Shown: positions 17,133 to 27,300, counted from the first letter of the stretch. The stretch: 64,000 nucleotides of DNA from Hymenobacter negativus (GCF_016056375.1 NZ_JAEDAE010000013.1:48858-112857); one strand, 5' to 3'. Notes: a model not told the origin generated them from the sequence alone. Numbers and translations: made by a program.

Positions 17133-19426
17133 GCTTTGTAGCTTTTAATCATTTCGGCGGCCTGCTCGGCCGTGGTAGCCCGGGCCTGCTCCTCCGTACA
17201 GTCGGGCTTAAACTTAGCTTTTACCTCCCCATCGGTGACATAGAGGCCCCATTCGTTGCGGCCGATGGTGTACTTGCCCACGGTGGCCAGCACGTTTTTG
17301 GCGGCCTCCGCCTGGGCTTTGATGAGGTAATTGACGGCCAGCGCCGGGGTAACGGCCGCGGCCGATATGCCGGCCGGCACGTTGAAATACTGCTCGCGCC
17401 ACTTCAGGTACACGCCTTTTGGCCCCTGGCCTACCACCACTGGCTGGCCCTCGTGCAGGCCCACTTCGCGGGGAGTCGACGCCCGGCGCTGGGTGATGAG
17501 GTCCTGCGCCTGCGCTTCGCTCAATTGCGCGGGGCTGACGCCCTCGGGAAGGTTGTAGTATTTCTCGGCGTGCAGAATATAGGGGCCGTTTTTGCCGGTG
17601 CCCAGCAGCATTTCCGCGCCCTCAAAGTGGCCGATGAAGCGCTTCTGCAGCTCGGCCCGGTCCGGAGTGAGCTGGTCGGCGGCGGCCACCCAGCCCAGCA
17701 GGTTCTGGTCGAACATCGGCACGAACTGCTGGTAGGTCTGCTGGCCCCGGGCAATCTTGTCGAACACGGCCTCGCAGCCGGCGGTGAACTTGTAATCCAT
17801 CACTTTGGGGAAGTTGCGCTCCAGAAACTCCGTGACCTCGGTGCCGGTGGCCGTGGGCAACAACTTGTCCTTATCCGCGCCCAGCGTTTCGCTGCGCTGG
17901 CTGGTGGTCAGCTGGCCACCCTGCCAAGTTAGGACCTGCGCGGTGAGCTTCTTGCCTGCGACGCTGCCGGTGCTGATATACTTCCGGGCGAAAATCGTGT
18001 GCAGGATGGACGCGTAGGTACTCGGCCGGCCAATGCCCTGCTTTTCCAAATCCGCAACCAAGGTGGCCTCGTTGTAGCGCTTGGCGGGCCGGGCAAAACT
18101 CTGCCGCGCCTCCAGCTTGACCAATGTCAGCGCCTCGCCCTCCTGCACCGGATGCTTGAGGGTCGTTTCTGCCTCGTCAACGGGCTCCTCCCCTTCTTCC
18201 TCGACGTCCTGGTACACGGCCAAGTAGCCGGCGCGGGTGAGCACGCGGGTGGAGCTGGTGTAGGTGTCGGCGGCATCGGCCGCCGGCGCGAGGGTTATCG
18301 TGGTCTGGTCGTACTGAGCGGCCAGCATCTGCGAGGCCAGGGCGCGGGTATAAATCAGCCGGTAGAGCGCCTGCTCGTCGGGCGTGTCGCCGGCGTGGGC
18401 CTGCTCCCAGTGCGTGGGGCGGATGGCTTCGTGGGCTTCCTGCGCGCCGTCCTTGTTTTTGGTCTGACGGGCCTGAAACTGGCCGGCCCCGAACTGCGCC
18501 ACAATCTGCGCCTGGGCCTGCTGGGTAGCCTCCTTGCCCAGGTTCACGCTGTCGGTGCGGATATAGGTGATGTGGCCGCCCTCGAACAGCTTCTGGGCCA
18601 GGTCCGATACCTTCTGCACAGTAAACCGCAGCTTTTTCACGCCTTCCTGTTGCAGCGTCGAGGTGGAGAACGCCGGCGCGGGCTGGCGCTCCACGGGCTT
18701 CTTCTCCACGCTCAGCACCCCAAAGCCTGCGCCGCGGCCCACCTGCGACAGGTAGGCCTGCGCCTGGTCGAGCGCGGCGAAGGGCGCGGCCGTGCGACGG
18801 GCCCGCAGCTGCTCGCCGTGGCTGGTTTGCAGCGTGGCCACCACCGGCACGGTGAATGCGTCGCTGAACTGCTGAATCTGCCGCTCCCGCTCCACCACCA
18901 GGCGCACGGCCACCGACTGCACCCGGCCTGCCGAGAGGCCGGCCGCCAGCTTGCGGTTCAGCACTGGACTAATAGTGAAGCCCACCAGCCTATCCACGGC
19001 CCGGCGGCCCTCCTGGGCGTGCACCAGGTGCAGGTCCACCGTGGTGGGCGCAGCCAGCGCGGCCTTGATGGCCTTCTCAGTGATTTCCTGAAAGGCAATA
19101 CGCTTGGTCGTGCGCGGGTCGAGGCCCAGCACTTCGCAGAGGTGAAACGCAATGGCCTCGCCTTCCCGGTCGGGGTCAGTGGCCAGGTACACGCCCTGGG
19201 GGCCGGCGGCTTTGGCCAGGCGGCGCAGGTTGGCCACCACGGCCTTCTTGTCGTCGCTGACGACGTATTTCAGGGCGTGGCCGTGCTCGCGGTCAATCCC
19301 AATGTCGCCCCCGCCCACGGGCAAATCCCGAATGTGGCCCACGGAGGCTGCCACCTCATAATCGGGGCCCGCATAGCCCTTGATTTTCTTAATCTTGTTG
19401 GGGCTTTCGACGATAATAAGCTTCAT
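17102..19426 (-). CDS. topA: DNA topoisomerase I (type IA), plasmid form
   Basis: This is a 774-residue type IA topoisomerase, which relaxes negatively supercoiled DNA by single-strand passage. The Toprim domain has KLIIVESPNK at the N-terminus and ATDPDREGEA at residues 82-91. The catalytic tyrosine is Tyr288 in HITYIRTDSVNL. After the core come C-terminal repeat-like modules (GKNGPYILHAEKYYNLP and later KGVYLKWREQYFNVP and GRNEWGLYVTDG), with no clear four-cysteine zinc fingers. Plasmid-borne topA copies near replication and mobilization genes are common in this group and probably help plasmid supercoiling or transfer. The ATG at 19424-19426 aligns with the usual topA start. The lysine-rich C-terminus overlaps the next gene by 31 bp. 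Confidence 0.93.
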   Translation of the reverse strand: MKLIIVESPNKIKKIKGYAGPDYEVAASVGHIRDLPVGGGDIGIDREHGHALKYVVSDDKKAVVANLRRLAKAAGPQGVYLATDPDREGEAIAFHLCEVLGLDPRTTKRIAFQEITEKAIKAALAAPTTVDLHLVHAQEGRRAVDRLVGFTISPVLNRKLAAGLSAGRVQSVAVRLVVERERQIQQFSDAFTVPVVATLQTSHGEQLRARRTAAPFAALDQAQAYLSQVGRGAGFGVLSVEKKPVERQPAPAFSTSTLQQEGVKKLRFTVQKVSDLAQKLFEGGHITYIRTDSVNLGKEATQQAQAQIVAQFGAGQFQARQTKNKDGAQEAHEAIRPTHWEQAHAGDTPDEQALYRLIYTRALASQMLAAQYDQTTITLAPAADAADTYTSSTRVLTRAGYLAVYQDVEEEGEEPVDEAETTLKHPVQEGEALTLVKLEARQSFARPAKRYNEATLVADLEKQGIGRPSTYASILHTIFARKYISTGSVAGKKLTAQVLTWQGGQLTTSQRSETLGADKDKLLPTATGTEVTEFLERNFPKVMDYKFTAGCEAVFDKIARGQQTYQQFVPMFDQNLLGWVAAADQLTPDRAELQKRFIGHFEGAEMLLGTGKNGPYILHAEKYYNLPEGVSPAQLSEAQAQDLITQRRASTPREVGLHEGQPVVVGQGPKGVYLKWREQYFNVPAGISAAAVTPALAVNYLIKAQAEAAKNVLATVGKYTIGRNEWGLYVTDGEVKAKFKPDCTEEQARATTAEQAAEMIKSYKAWKKKNAGRK

Positions 19427-19577
19427 GCTGGGTAGCTAGTACGCAGCGAAACTACCCAGCCCGATTAGCCTTCTGGAGAAAAAAGGATGAGTGGTAAAAA
19501 GTCGCGGGTGAAGTGCAGAAACTGGCTACGAATGGTAGTACAGCTGCTGCCTGAGCTAGGCGTTTGCTGACTAAAAG

Positions 19578-19865
19578 CTAGCTGGCGTCTGGCTGGTTCT
19601 TCTTGAAGCGCGGGCGGCCCAGCGCCGGCGCGGGCGGCTCCACGGGGTTGTCCATCTGTTTCTGGGCCAGCCTGGTCATTGTCAGTAGGTCGGACTTGGC
19701 CAGCTCGGCCACTTTCACCAGCTCATCCAGCGTAAAGCTGCCGGGCTTGGCCATGCGCACGTTCAGGGTGTTGTGCGAGATGCCGATGTGCCGGGCCGTG
19801 TCGCTGCGCATACCCAGGGCATGAATGAGTTCGGCCAGCGAATTATAGGAACTTGGTTTGAGCAT
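19578..19865 (-). CDS. Small HTH (XRE-like) DNA-binding protein
   Basis: This 95-residue protein starts at the ATG at 19863-19865. A longer version from a TTG at 19898 is possible but less likely. It contains a helix-turn-helix with segments SLAELIHALGM and RHIGISHNTLNVRMAKPG, followed by a short LDELVKVAEL helix, as in XRE/Cro-type regulators. A basic proline-rich tail (LGRPRFKKNQPDAS) may add DNA contacts. It lies between topA and a row of small plasmid genes on the same strand and could regulate that row. The target is unknown. Confidence 0.65.
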   Translation of the reverse strand: MLKPSSYNSLAELIHALGMRSDTARHIGISHNTLNVRMAKPGSFTLDELVKVAELAKSDLLTMTRLAQKQMDNPVEPPAPALGRPRFKKNQPDAS

Positions 19866-19948
19866 AGTCGGGGCCGCAAAGAGGTCTAACACGAGCAAAG
19901 ATTAGTCAATTTTTGCAACATTACGGCCCCCGTCGCCCCGTAGTTCGG

Positions 19949-20443
19949 CTATTCAAAAAAGCTGGGTGCCTGGTAGCGGAGTATCTCCGCCCCGTCCGGC
20001 TCGGTGATGCGGTCGAGGTACACCAGCACGTTGCCCTCGCGGGCCTGGCGCTCCTCGGCCCGCTGCCAGACAGCGTACAACTCGGCGTAGGGGAAAAAAT
20101 TCATCTGGTCGAAGCCGCTGGCGAAGCCCTGCACCATTTCCTCCACCTGCTCACGCTGCTCGTGGGAAACCTCGTTGTACACCCAGCGCAGGAACTCGTC
20201 CGAGTCGGCTGGCAGGTCGAAGTAGGCCACCGTCTGCGGTACGGTGTGGCTGCCCATGTAAAGCAGCAGCTCCCAGAGCCGGTAGTGGCTTTTCTCTCGC
20301 TGCCAGTATTCCACGATGTCCCGGCGGCCGGTCCCCATGGCCTGCCCGCCAAACTTCATTGTGCCGGGTTCGGCTGCGAGCGCTTTGCGGAAGCCGTAGT
20401 CGGCGACCCAGTCCTTTTTCGTGAGGCTCTGAAAGTTGTACAT
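19949..20443 (-). CDS. Plasmid hypothetical protein
   Basis: This protein of about 164 residues starts at the ATG at 20441-20443 (MYNFQSLTKKDWVADYGFRK). An ATG at 20551 would add 36 residues, but that extension reads like out-of-frame sequence and overlaps the upstream gene, so the shorter start is preferred. It is rich in aromatic and acidic residues (IVEYWQREKSHYRLWELLLY, YFDLPADSDEFLRW). No domain is recognised. It is part of the minus-strand series of small plasmid genes between topA and the origin. Confidence 0.6.
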   Translation of the reverse strand: MYNFQSLTKKDWVADYGFRKALAAEPGTMKFGGQAMGTGRRDIVEYWQREKSHYRLWELLLYMGSHTVPQTVAYFDLPADSDEFLRWVYNEVSHEQREQVEEMVQGFASGFDQMNFFPYAELYAVWQRAEERQAREGNVLVYLDRITEPDGAEILRYQAPSFFE

Positions 20444-20514
20444 GGGGGCGTAGTCAGGGTTGGAGAGGCAAGTTAAGGCAAAGCCGGAACTGAAAAACCA
20501 CTTTTTATAAGTGG

Positions 20515-20850
20515 CTATTCCGGCCTCGGGGCCTGTTGCGGGCTGTTCCATTCGCGGTAGGCGGTGGTGTGGCGGTCGGCCACGATGGCCAGGCGCTCGG
20601 GCTGGTCGTCGCGCTTTATCCAGATGTGCGAGCTGCCGCAGTGCACCTGGTAGCCGGGCCCTAGCAACTGGCGGGCGGGCTCGGCGAACCCGCGCAGGTC
20701 GGCTGTATCGGGGGCAGCCTCGATAAGCTGCCGCAGCTGCTCCAGGCGCTGCGCTTCGGTGGAATCGGCCGGTTGTTGCTCAACGGCCAGATAGGCCAGC
20801 TGCGGGGCGAAAATGGGGCTATTCAGGGGGTATTGAGCAGTAGGGGGCAT
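20515..20850 (-). CDS. Plasmid hypothetical protein
   Basis: The product has 111 residues and starts at the ATG at 20848-20850 (MPPTAQYPLNSPIFAPQLAY). It has a short helical segment (EAQRLEQLRQLIEAAP) followed by a beta-rich part (YQVHCGSSHIWIKRDDQPERLAIVADRHT). No family is recognised. It lies 28 bp downstream of the gene at 20879-21214 on the same strand and probably shares its transcript. Confidence 0.55.
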   Translation of the reverse strand: MPPTAQYPLNSPIFAPQLAYLAVEQQPADSTEAQRLEQLRQLIEAAPDTADLRGFAEPARQLLGPGYQVHCGSSHIWIKRDDQPERLAIVADRHTTAYREWNSPQQAPRPE

Positions 20851-20878
20851 GGCAAAAAGAACAAAAGGGAGAGAATGA

Positions 20879-21214
20879 CTACTTCGTGGGCGGGCCGGGC
20901 TTGGCCAGCTCCCGGGCGAGCAACAGCACCTGAGCGTTGTGGAAGGCTTGGCCGAACACGCCGCGCTGGTAGTCACGGGCCAGCTGACCCACGTTGGCAA
21001 ACTCGTAGCGCAGGCCCGTATCGCCTAAAGGCTGCAAAAACCGGTCGGCCTCCTCGGCGCTGAAGCCGCTCAGGTCGCGGCCGTCACTGAGTAGCAGCTG
21101 CACACCCGGGCGCTCGTGGCGGCCCCGCTCGTAGGTGGTGTAAATCAGGCCTACCGCCCGCTCCCGGGCGTAATACACGGCATCGCCAACAACTAAATCC
21201 TGGGCCTGGGGCAA
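20879..21214 (-). CDS. Plasmid hypothetical protein (possible beta-barrel, TTG start)
   Basis: This protein of about 111 residues would start at a TTG at 21212-21214, because the frame has an in-frame stop at 21224-21226 and no ATG between. The N-terminal half (VGDAVYYARERAVGLIYTTY) has the look of a small KOW/Tudor-like barrel. It faintly resembles the start of the 28806-29492 product (IGATVRSTRYRDVQGLVTAIYW). No known function. It lies in the minus-strand gene series, 9 bp after the stop of 21224-21514. Confidence 0.5.
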   Translation of the reverse strand: MPQAQDLVVGDAVYYARERAVGLIYTTYERGRHERPGVQLLLSDGRDLSGFSAEEADRFLQPLGDTGLRYEFANVGQLARDYQRGVFGQAFHNAQVLLLARELAKPGPPTK

Positions 21215-21223
21215 GCATTGGGG

Positions 21224-21514
21224 TTAAAGAAGCAGGAGGGAAAACTGGCCGCCCTGGTCCTCACGGGTGGCCCGCAGCGCTTCGCGGCCGATGGGGCGCA
21301 CGGCCCGCACTAGGGCACTGAGCACGTCGAAATCGGCCTGGGTATCGATGCGCAGCCCGAGCCGTTGGGCCACTTCGGCGGTCAGGCCGTTGCTGTCCAA
21401 GCCTTTGCCCAGCTGCTGCATCAGCATTTCCACGTCGGTAATGGCGGCGATAACCCGGCGGCGGTACTGGTTCCAGCCCGGATGGATGATGGTGGGGGCT
21501 TCGCTGGCTTGCAT
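21224..21514 (-). CDS. Plasmid hypothetical protein
   Basis: This 96-residue protein starts at the ATG at 21512-21514 (MQASEAPTIIHPGWNQYRRR). It is mostly helical, with ITDVEMLMQQLGKGL and FDVLSALVRAVRPIGREAL. It has no recognised domain. It starts 10 bp after the stop of the 21525-21869 gene on the same strand, so the two are probably co-transcribed from the conserved element at 21889-21990. Confidence 0.55.
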   Translation of the reverse strand: MQASEAPTIIHPGWNQYRRRVIAAITDVEMLMQQLGKGLDSNGLTAEVAQRLGLRIDTQADFDVLSALVRAVRPIGREALRATREDQGGQFSLLLL

Positions 21515-21524
21515 CCGGCAGGCG

Positions 21525-21869
21525 CTAAAGGTGGGTATCGTAGCCCGTGACCGAGGTGAAGAGGGCGGGTAAATCCTCCCCGTACACCATTTCAAACGTC
21601 TGCTGGTTGGTGATAACCGGCTCCCAGTCGACCAGCTTCTGGTGGTAAAACTCCACTTTGTAGGTGTCAGTGGGCATGAGCGTAATTTTCAGCCGGTTCA
21701 CCTGGGCTTGGTTGCGGCGCAGGTCCATGCGTAGCCAGGGGTTCGGGTTGCTGGCCGTCCGGCCGGCGGCCATGAGCTTGTCGGCCCCGGTCATTACTAG
21801 GAAGCGGCGGCCTCCCAGCTGTGACAAGATGGTGTAAGCTTCTTCGACGACTTCGGGTTTAGCGCTCAT
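21525..21869 (-). CDS. Plasmid hypothetical protein, first gene after conserved leader element
   Basis: This 114-residue protein starts at the ATG at 21867-21869 (MSAKPEVVEEAYTILSQLGG). It is predicted alpha/beta with a conserved-looking core (FLVMTGADKLMA, NRLKITLMPTDTYKVEFYHQ). I do not recognise the family. It is the promoter-proximal gene of the minus-strand series ending near topA, and directly upstream lies copy A of a regulatory element found also before ardC and a 45-codon gene. Confidence 0.6.
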   Translation of the reverse strand: MSAKPEVVEEAYTILSQLGGRRFLVMTGADKLMAAGRTASNPNPWLRMDLRRNQAQVNRLKITLMPTDTYKVEFYHQKLVDWEPVITNQQTFEMVYGEDLPALFTSVTGYDTHL

Positions 21870-21888
21870 AAGCAAAAGGCTGTTTTAT

Positions 21889-21990
21889 TGCGTTCCTGAC
21901 AGTTATTAAACGCAAAATAGCCTGTTAATGTTTCAATTTCATTTAAATTAAAGTTTCTATTATTGATTAATTATGCGGGGATTTTTCTTG
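21889..21990 (-). promoter_or_regulatory. Conserved plasmid leader/promoter element, copy A
   Basis: This stretch of about 100 bp lies directly upstream of the gene starting at 21869. It shares blocks with copies at 31387-31531 and 32550-32693: a GCTGTTTTAT-like start, TTAAACGCAAAA, TGTTTCAAT, TTTAAATTAAAGT and a TATTGA-type tail, in the same order and spacing. All three sit just upstream of minus-strand plasmid genes, which suggests a shared promoter and operator. Read on the minus strand it contains TATTTTG, close to the TAnnTTTG box of Bacteroidota, but no matching -33 element at normal spacing was found. Confidence 0.55.
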
Positions 21991-22736
21991 CGTAAGGGCA
22001 TTTACCTACTGGCAATGCTTTTCAGAAGAAAGGCTTATTCGGTGGAGCCGTTTTGTTCGTGTTTGGAGGCGTTGATGTTTAGTCTTGGGCCAGCCAAATC
22101 CGCCGAGGATTCATGGTATAAAACCTGTGAAACTTAGTACAATAAAGCTGCGCTACGTCCTATAGCTAAATAACTGTCATTTTGTGCTTTAATTGCAGTA
22201 AACAGGCAATTATTCACCTTATAATGAGTCAGATTTGTTTAAAATAAAGTGTCAATTTATGACTTTTGCGACTGTCTTCTTGGCTCAGTCCTTGATTTTC
22301 CCCTTTTGTTATTTATTCAGGGTAGCTTTCTAGTGTTTTTTTGGTTACTATGGCCATAATGATGCCTTGGGCTTAGTTTTTTCGATTTTTGGGTATGTAT
22401 TGCTTCCTGGAGCGCTGTCCAGAGCTTGCCGCTTGGGGGCCGTTGCTCCAGAAGCTGTGGCCGCTGATGATTCTCTGAGCAGTGGCTACTTATTCCAGTA
22501 TCTTAGCAGTACAAGAGTATGTTCTTAACTTGTAATAATAGTATAAAAAAGCAGAAAAGTGCAATCCCTGTTTTTTACCTTTTTAAACTTTGTTATTTGT
22601 TTTCCTTTCGCCCCTTGTGCCAGTGGGGTACATCCCTTCGGTCCTAAATGCCTTCGCTTGGTCGACAAACTAAATAGTAGTCTTTTACTGATTAGTTAAA
22701 AAGAACATACTAGTTTACTATAAGGAGTAAACGGCC
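21991..22736. other. AT-rich non-coding stretch beside the replication origin
   Basis: About 750 bp without a plausible gene on either strand. It is visibly AT-rich compared with the flanking plasmid genes and ends at the first iteron. Such a stretch next to iterons is a usual site for strand opening in iteron plasmids. Part of it (22237-22318) preserves the right half of the conserved leader element. Otherwise I see no strong repeats. Confidence 0.5.
22237..22318 (-). promoter_or_regulatory. Conserved leader element, partial copy D
   Basis: This partial copy has GTTTAAAATAAAGTGTCAAT at 22237-22256 and GATTTTCCCCTTTTGT at 22294-22309, followed by TTTATTC. The same blocks occur in the same order in the copy at 32550-32693. 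The left half (TTAAACGCAAAA and TGTTTCAAT) is missing, and no gene start follows. It may be a decayed duplicate, or part of the origin region that the other copies were derived from. Confidence 0.4.
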
Positions 22737-23020
22737 AAAAGCTAAGTTCTGGACAGGTAAAAGCTAAGTTTCGGACAGGTGCTTCAGTTTCAAAAGCTAA
22801 GTTCTGGACAGCTTTTAGCCATCAAATAGTAAGTTCTGGACAGGTAAAAAGTAAGGTTTGGACAGGTGGGTTATCCACATTGCTCTGCAGGTTTCGGCTG
22901 CTGCAGCGGGTCGTCAAACCGAATAAACTAAGGTTTGGACAGGTGCCCGGCTCGGGTCAAGGGCTTCCTGATAGATGGCGTCTGGCTGCGCTGGGTGAAT
23001 AAACTAAGGTTTGGACAGGT
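22737..23020 (+). repeat. Iteron array of the replication origin (seven 22-bp direct repeats)
   Basis: Seven directly repeated copies share the core TAAGnTnTGGACAGGT. They occupy 22737-22758, 22759-22780, 22792-22813, 22824-22845, 22846-22867, 22923-22944 and 22999-23020. Copies 1-2 and 4-5 are exactly head to tail, at one 22-bp period. Copy 3 ends GACAGCT instead of GACAGGT. A DnaA box lies between copies 5 and 6. The array sits 150 bp upstream of a Rep_3-type initiator gene, so it is the origin that this protein binds, and it probably also controls copy number by handcuffing. A lone similar iteron occurs at 50895-50915. Confidence 0.9.
22871..22879 (+). promoter_or_regulatory. DnaA box in the origin
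   Basis: The 9-mer TTATCCACA is a perfect match to the consensus DnaA-binding site. It lies 3 bp after iteron 5 and before iterons 6 and 7, the usual place for a host DnaA site in an iteron-controlled plasmid origin. Confidence 0.8.
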
Positions 23021-23169
23021 AGTACCGGCGGCTCTTAAACGCGCCTTTCTGGCTGGCAACTGGGGCCGGGTTGAGTCAAAAGGTAAGGTAGGCAAAGCAG
23101 CACCTTACCTTTTTAGCCGTTTTGGTATATCTTGCGTATGCTTCCCACCGCTACCTGCTGCTTAACTCC

Positions 23170-24312
23170 ATGGCTGATAAACGTATCTCCCGCGTCCCGG
23201 CGGCTCCCATGCTGGAGCTGGACCTCAAGTATGAACCCGAGTATCGGGGGGAAGTTAAGCAGCACTGGAACGTCACGTTTGCCCACCAGAAGAAGATTTC
23301 GGTGTACGGCAAGCGCATCATGGCCCGGGTGATTGACCAGATTCGGGACAACGACTACCAGCTGCGGGATTTCTACCAGTTGCACATCTCCTCCATTCTG
23401 GAGGGCACTGACATCGAGCCGGAAACGGCGTATTCGAAAATCAAGGGGGCGCTCTACGAGCTGGCCGACGTGAAATGGGAGTTTGAGAGCATCGAGAAGA
23501 AGGAATGGTACTTCCGGCACCTGCTCGACACCACCCGCGAGCAGCGCGTGGGCTACAAGGACGGCATCATCACCATCCTACTCAACCCGCAGCTGGCTCC
23601 TTACCTGGTGAAAGCGGCCCACTTCAGCAAGTTTCCGCTGCACGGCTACATGAACCTGAAAAGCTGGTACAGCATGCGGTTCTTCGAAATTCTGGCCGCC
23701 TGGCAGGATAAGGGCTACTGGGAAGTGCCGGTGGAGGAGTACCGGCAGTATATGGACTGCTGGTACGAGTACGACAAGCGCGGGCAGGTGAAGAAGGGCA
23801 AGACCGGCAAGGCGCTGATGAAGTACCCTAACACCATGCTGCTCATTGCCAACACCATGAAGGAGCCGGAAAAGGAGCTGGCCGGTACCGACTTCGAGTT
23901 CACCTTCACCCCCATCTACGAAACCACCCGGCCCACCCGGGGCCGCAAGAAGATTATCCGGTTTCGGTTCGAACTGAAAAAAGGGCCGACGCTGAAAGAC
24001 ATTCCCGCGTCCTGGCTAGAAAATGCGGCCACCGGCAGCATCATTGCCCGGCTGCGCGACTGGAAGGTGACCGATGCCAATATCGTCAAGTATGCTCCCA
24101 TCCTCAAGCAGGAAGGCGCCCTGGAGCTGCTCAAGGCCTGGGAATTGAAGAACCGCTCGAATCGGCATATTGATGACAAGCTGCGCTACTGCAACGCGGC
24201 CTTCGTACGGGCCGGCAAGCAGGCGCTGGAAGATGCCAAGCAGGCCAAGATTGACGCCAAGAACGAGGCGGCCGAGGCAAAGCTGATTGTGCAGCAAGCG
24301 CTGAACCTATAG
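23170..24312 (+). CDS. Replication initiator protein (Rep_3/RepB family)
   Basis: This 380-residue protein, from the ATG at 23170 (MADKRISRVPAAPMLELDLK), binds the upstream iterons and starts plasmid replication. The double winged-helix layout is visible. The first domain has YGKRIMARVIDQIRDND and a wing near KIKGALYELADVKWEF. The second begins at FPLHGYMNLKSWYSMRFFEILAAW, a typical Rep_3 segment. The C-terminal 120 residues carry a basic patch (RPTRGRKKIIRFRFE) and an alanine/lysine-rich helical tail. A start 48 bp upstream (GTG) is possible, but the ATG start gives a normal N-terminus. Iterons, a DnaA box and an AT-rich stretch immediately upstream support the assignment. Confidence 0.9.
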   Translation: MADKRISRVPAAPMLELDLKYEPEYRGEVKQHWNVTFAHQKKISVYGKRIMARVIDQIRDNDYQLRDFYQLHISSILEGTDIEPETAYSKIKGALYELADVKWEFESIEKKEWYFRHLLDTTREQRVGYKDGIITILLNPQLAPYLVKAAHFSKFPLHGYMNLKSWYSMRFFEILAAWQDKGYWEVPVEEYRQYMDCWYEYDKRGQVKKGKTGKALMKYPNTMLLIANTMKEPEKELAGTDFEFTFTPIYETTRPTRGRKKIIRFRFELKKGPTLKDIPASWLENAATGSIIARLRDWKVTDANIVKYAPILKQEGALELLKAWELKNRSNRHIDDKLRYCNAAFVRAGKQALEDAKQAKIDAKNEAAEAKLIVQQALNL

Positions 24313-24397
24313 TGTAAGGTCACCAAGGCAACATTCTTGGCGATTGTTCACTGTAAGACTGCCAATCTAAATTAAAATCCAACAAGAGTGCATTTGC

Positions 24398-27300
24398 GTG
24401 AATTTTACTGAGCTTAAAAATCGAGACGCTTGGGCGACAATACGTGGGTTTGTGTATCAACTAGACATTACACTCCTCCGCTGGATTGCACTGAAGGATA
24501 ATCAGGTCTTGCAACTGGAGAGGGGCGAGGATGTTGATATCGTCACAAACGCAAATAACTCCTCAGCTCAAGAGCTTTCCCGCGAGCTTGAGCAAGTCAA
24601 GTACCGCGAATCCAAGGTTTCGCTGAACCAGGAGTTTGCCCTTGAGATGCTGCACAATTTTTTCCAGCACCTGAGCAACAACTCTGGCCAGGATTTACTG
24701 TTTCGCTACGTCACCAATGCAGCCTATACGCTAGAGAGGCCGGCACTTGCTTTGAATGGTAGCAGTGGCATCGAAGTCTGGAAGGTTATTGCAACGGACA
24801 AGAACGTTGCCAGCAGTGACCACAGACTATTAGTTATTCAGCAGCACCTGCAGCGCAAAATACGGGAACACATTCAAGGTATGCCAGCAACCGTGCAGCC
24901 AGCGGTAAAAGCTGACTGGCTGGCCTTCGATGCATATATCTCTGACCCTGATAAATTGCTAGATTTCGTTCGTCGGGTAGATTGGAGTACTCGGCAGACC
25001 GATTACAGCGCCATGAGCCAGCAGGTAGAAGCGGCGCTTTTGACTGCCCAACTGGTACCGGATGCAGCAAATGCTAAAAGCCTTTATGCCCGCCTGTTCC
25101 TTTATATCGCCAAACAACTGAGTGAAGCAGGCCTAAAGCAGCTTAACCCGGCCGAGTTAAGAGTGCAGGCACAACTACCTGCGCTCTCCGTTTCTGACCT
25201 GCGTTTGTTGCAGGTGATTGAAAACCTTTTTAGCTCGTTGGAAGCCCGGGTTAGCAGCCTAGAGGAAAATGCAAGCCAGTACGCAACCCAGCTGACGCAG
25301 CTGCTAAGCAAGGTAGAGGTGCTAAGCCAGTCGGACACTGTATTCGATTACCGGCTTGGTAACCTGGCCAGCACCCCACCCCCACCCGTACAGAACGGAA
25401 CATTGCGCGCGGGCAAGGTCAGGCACCTCACGCAATTGCTGTTAGCGACGCCGTGGGTGCATCTGCAGGGCATTAACGGTAGCGGCAAATCGCAACTGGC
25501 CGCCCTTGTCGCACGTGAGCACAGCAGCGTGCATTGGCTGGAGCTGCGAGCATATAATGACAGCATCGAAAAGACGGTGTTGCTACTTGAGGCCTTTCTG
25601 GCGCTTATCACGCAACGACCGGTTTCCACTAACCGGCAGCGCTGGCTCCAAGAGGTAGTTACGGAACTTCCCGCCCAAACGCTATTGGTACTCAATGACC
25701 TGCCGCGCATAGAAGCAGGTTCGGCCCTGGAGGAAACCCTTGTTTTTCTAGCTAATCAATTGGCCGCCGGGGGCATCCTACTACTAACTACTTCCAATTT
25801 TGATGTCACTCCATCTACGCGCCGGCTACTACTAGCAGCGACATTCAGTGAGTATCATGATGTCAATTTCACGGACGAGGAAATTGCCGAGTACCTGACC
25901 AATTGTGGCGCAGGCCCGGAGGTAGTGGCTTTGGCTGGGTTGGTTGGCGTGGTAACGTACTACAATCCTACGCTCGTCGGCGCGCTGGTATATCACCTGC
26001 AGGCGATGAACTGGGGAGCTGACAGCGCCGACGTGCTTGATGTGCTGATTAGACAAGAATTTTCCGCGGCCACGCTGGAGGATGCGCAGTATGCCATTAC
26101 CCGCCGTCTTTCGGACCCGGGAGCAAAGCAGCTGTTGTACCGGCTGAGTTTGCTGAATTGGGGATTTGGCTTTACGCAGGTACAGGCTGTCAGTGGAGTA
26201 GAAGCTATTATTGAAGCGCCTCGCGAAGCGTTGCAGCGCATACTCAACCTTTGGATTCAGTCGATAGGCAAAGTATATTATGTTTCCCCTTTAGTGCACA
26301 ACTTAGGCGAACAAAACCTGTCGCCGGCAGTAGTGCGAGGCATTCATTTGGCCGTAGCACAGTCAATCCTGGAAAACCAGACCCTGGATTTGCTGGATAC
26401 TACGCGATGTTTTTGGGCGCTCAACAAAGGCCAAGATTATACGAAGGCCGGCGGATTGCTGCTGGGGATACTCCGAACAGCTGAGAATGCGGAACAAGCT
26501 CAGTTGCTGCGACGGTGCGGACTGCTTACCTACGCAACTAGCACTGACATTCCGGCGGCAATGCCCCGGCTACTGCGGGCTGCCATCCGCTACGAGCAGC
26601 TACGATTACACCACCTGCTAGGCCTTGATATCACGGCTTACCAGCATTGGCTGACGCACTACGCAAACGAAACGGGTGGAACGCTGAATGAACAGGTCTT
26701 AGTGCGCCTATTCAAGCTGATTAACGCTGAAGAATGGCACTTTCCGGAATTCAGTGAGGACTTCTTGTTTGTGCTGGCCAATCGGGCGGCGCTGACAGAA
26801 TTATCCGAGGATGACTTTACGCCGGCCCAACTAGCGATGCTGTTCTGGTTGCCTATTCGCAGCATTAATTCGGTCAGCGCTCTGATGCAATGGCGGAAAC
26901 TTGCCGAGCATTTTCAAGCTGAGACCGGCTTTGATGTCTGGCAGGAACCCATTGCACAAACGGCCGTTACCCTCATCAGTCGGCAGTTGGCCATTGCTGC
27001 CGTCGAAACAAGTGCTGAAGCCGCACTGGTTATTCTGAACGAGTGGGCAGACTATTATGCTCAGCAACAGCAGGAGCTACTTCGGGCAACTGTTCAAGCA
27101 GTCAGTATTCCTGTACAATTCCAGCAGGTAGCTGAGCGCTCAAACATTATTGCTGAGGTAGCGGCTAGTGCTGCTGGGCTGGCCCTCCCCGATGCACAGT
27201 ATCTACTTTTCTTTGCTTTGGGCAAAGCATGCTACGATGCCAACATGAAGGCTGAAAGCATAGAGTGGTTAGCTAAGGCGGTTGACTTGCAGTGTATTCA

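Noticed and set aside
17999..19435. Long plus-strand open frame of 478 codons
   Set aside because: It lies opposite topA, has GC-rich shadow composition (Leu/Gly/Arg/His) and no domain. The minus-strand frame is a clear topoisomerase.
22737..23020. CRISPR-like reading of the iterons
   Set aside because: The repeats are 22 bp with no spacers in two places and have a Rep-type core; they are origin iterons.
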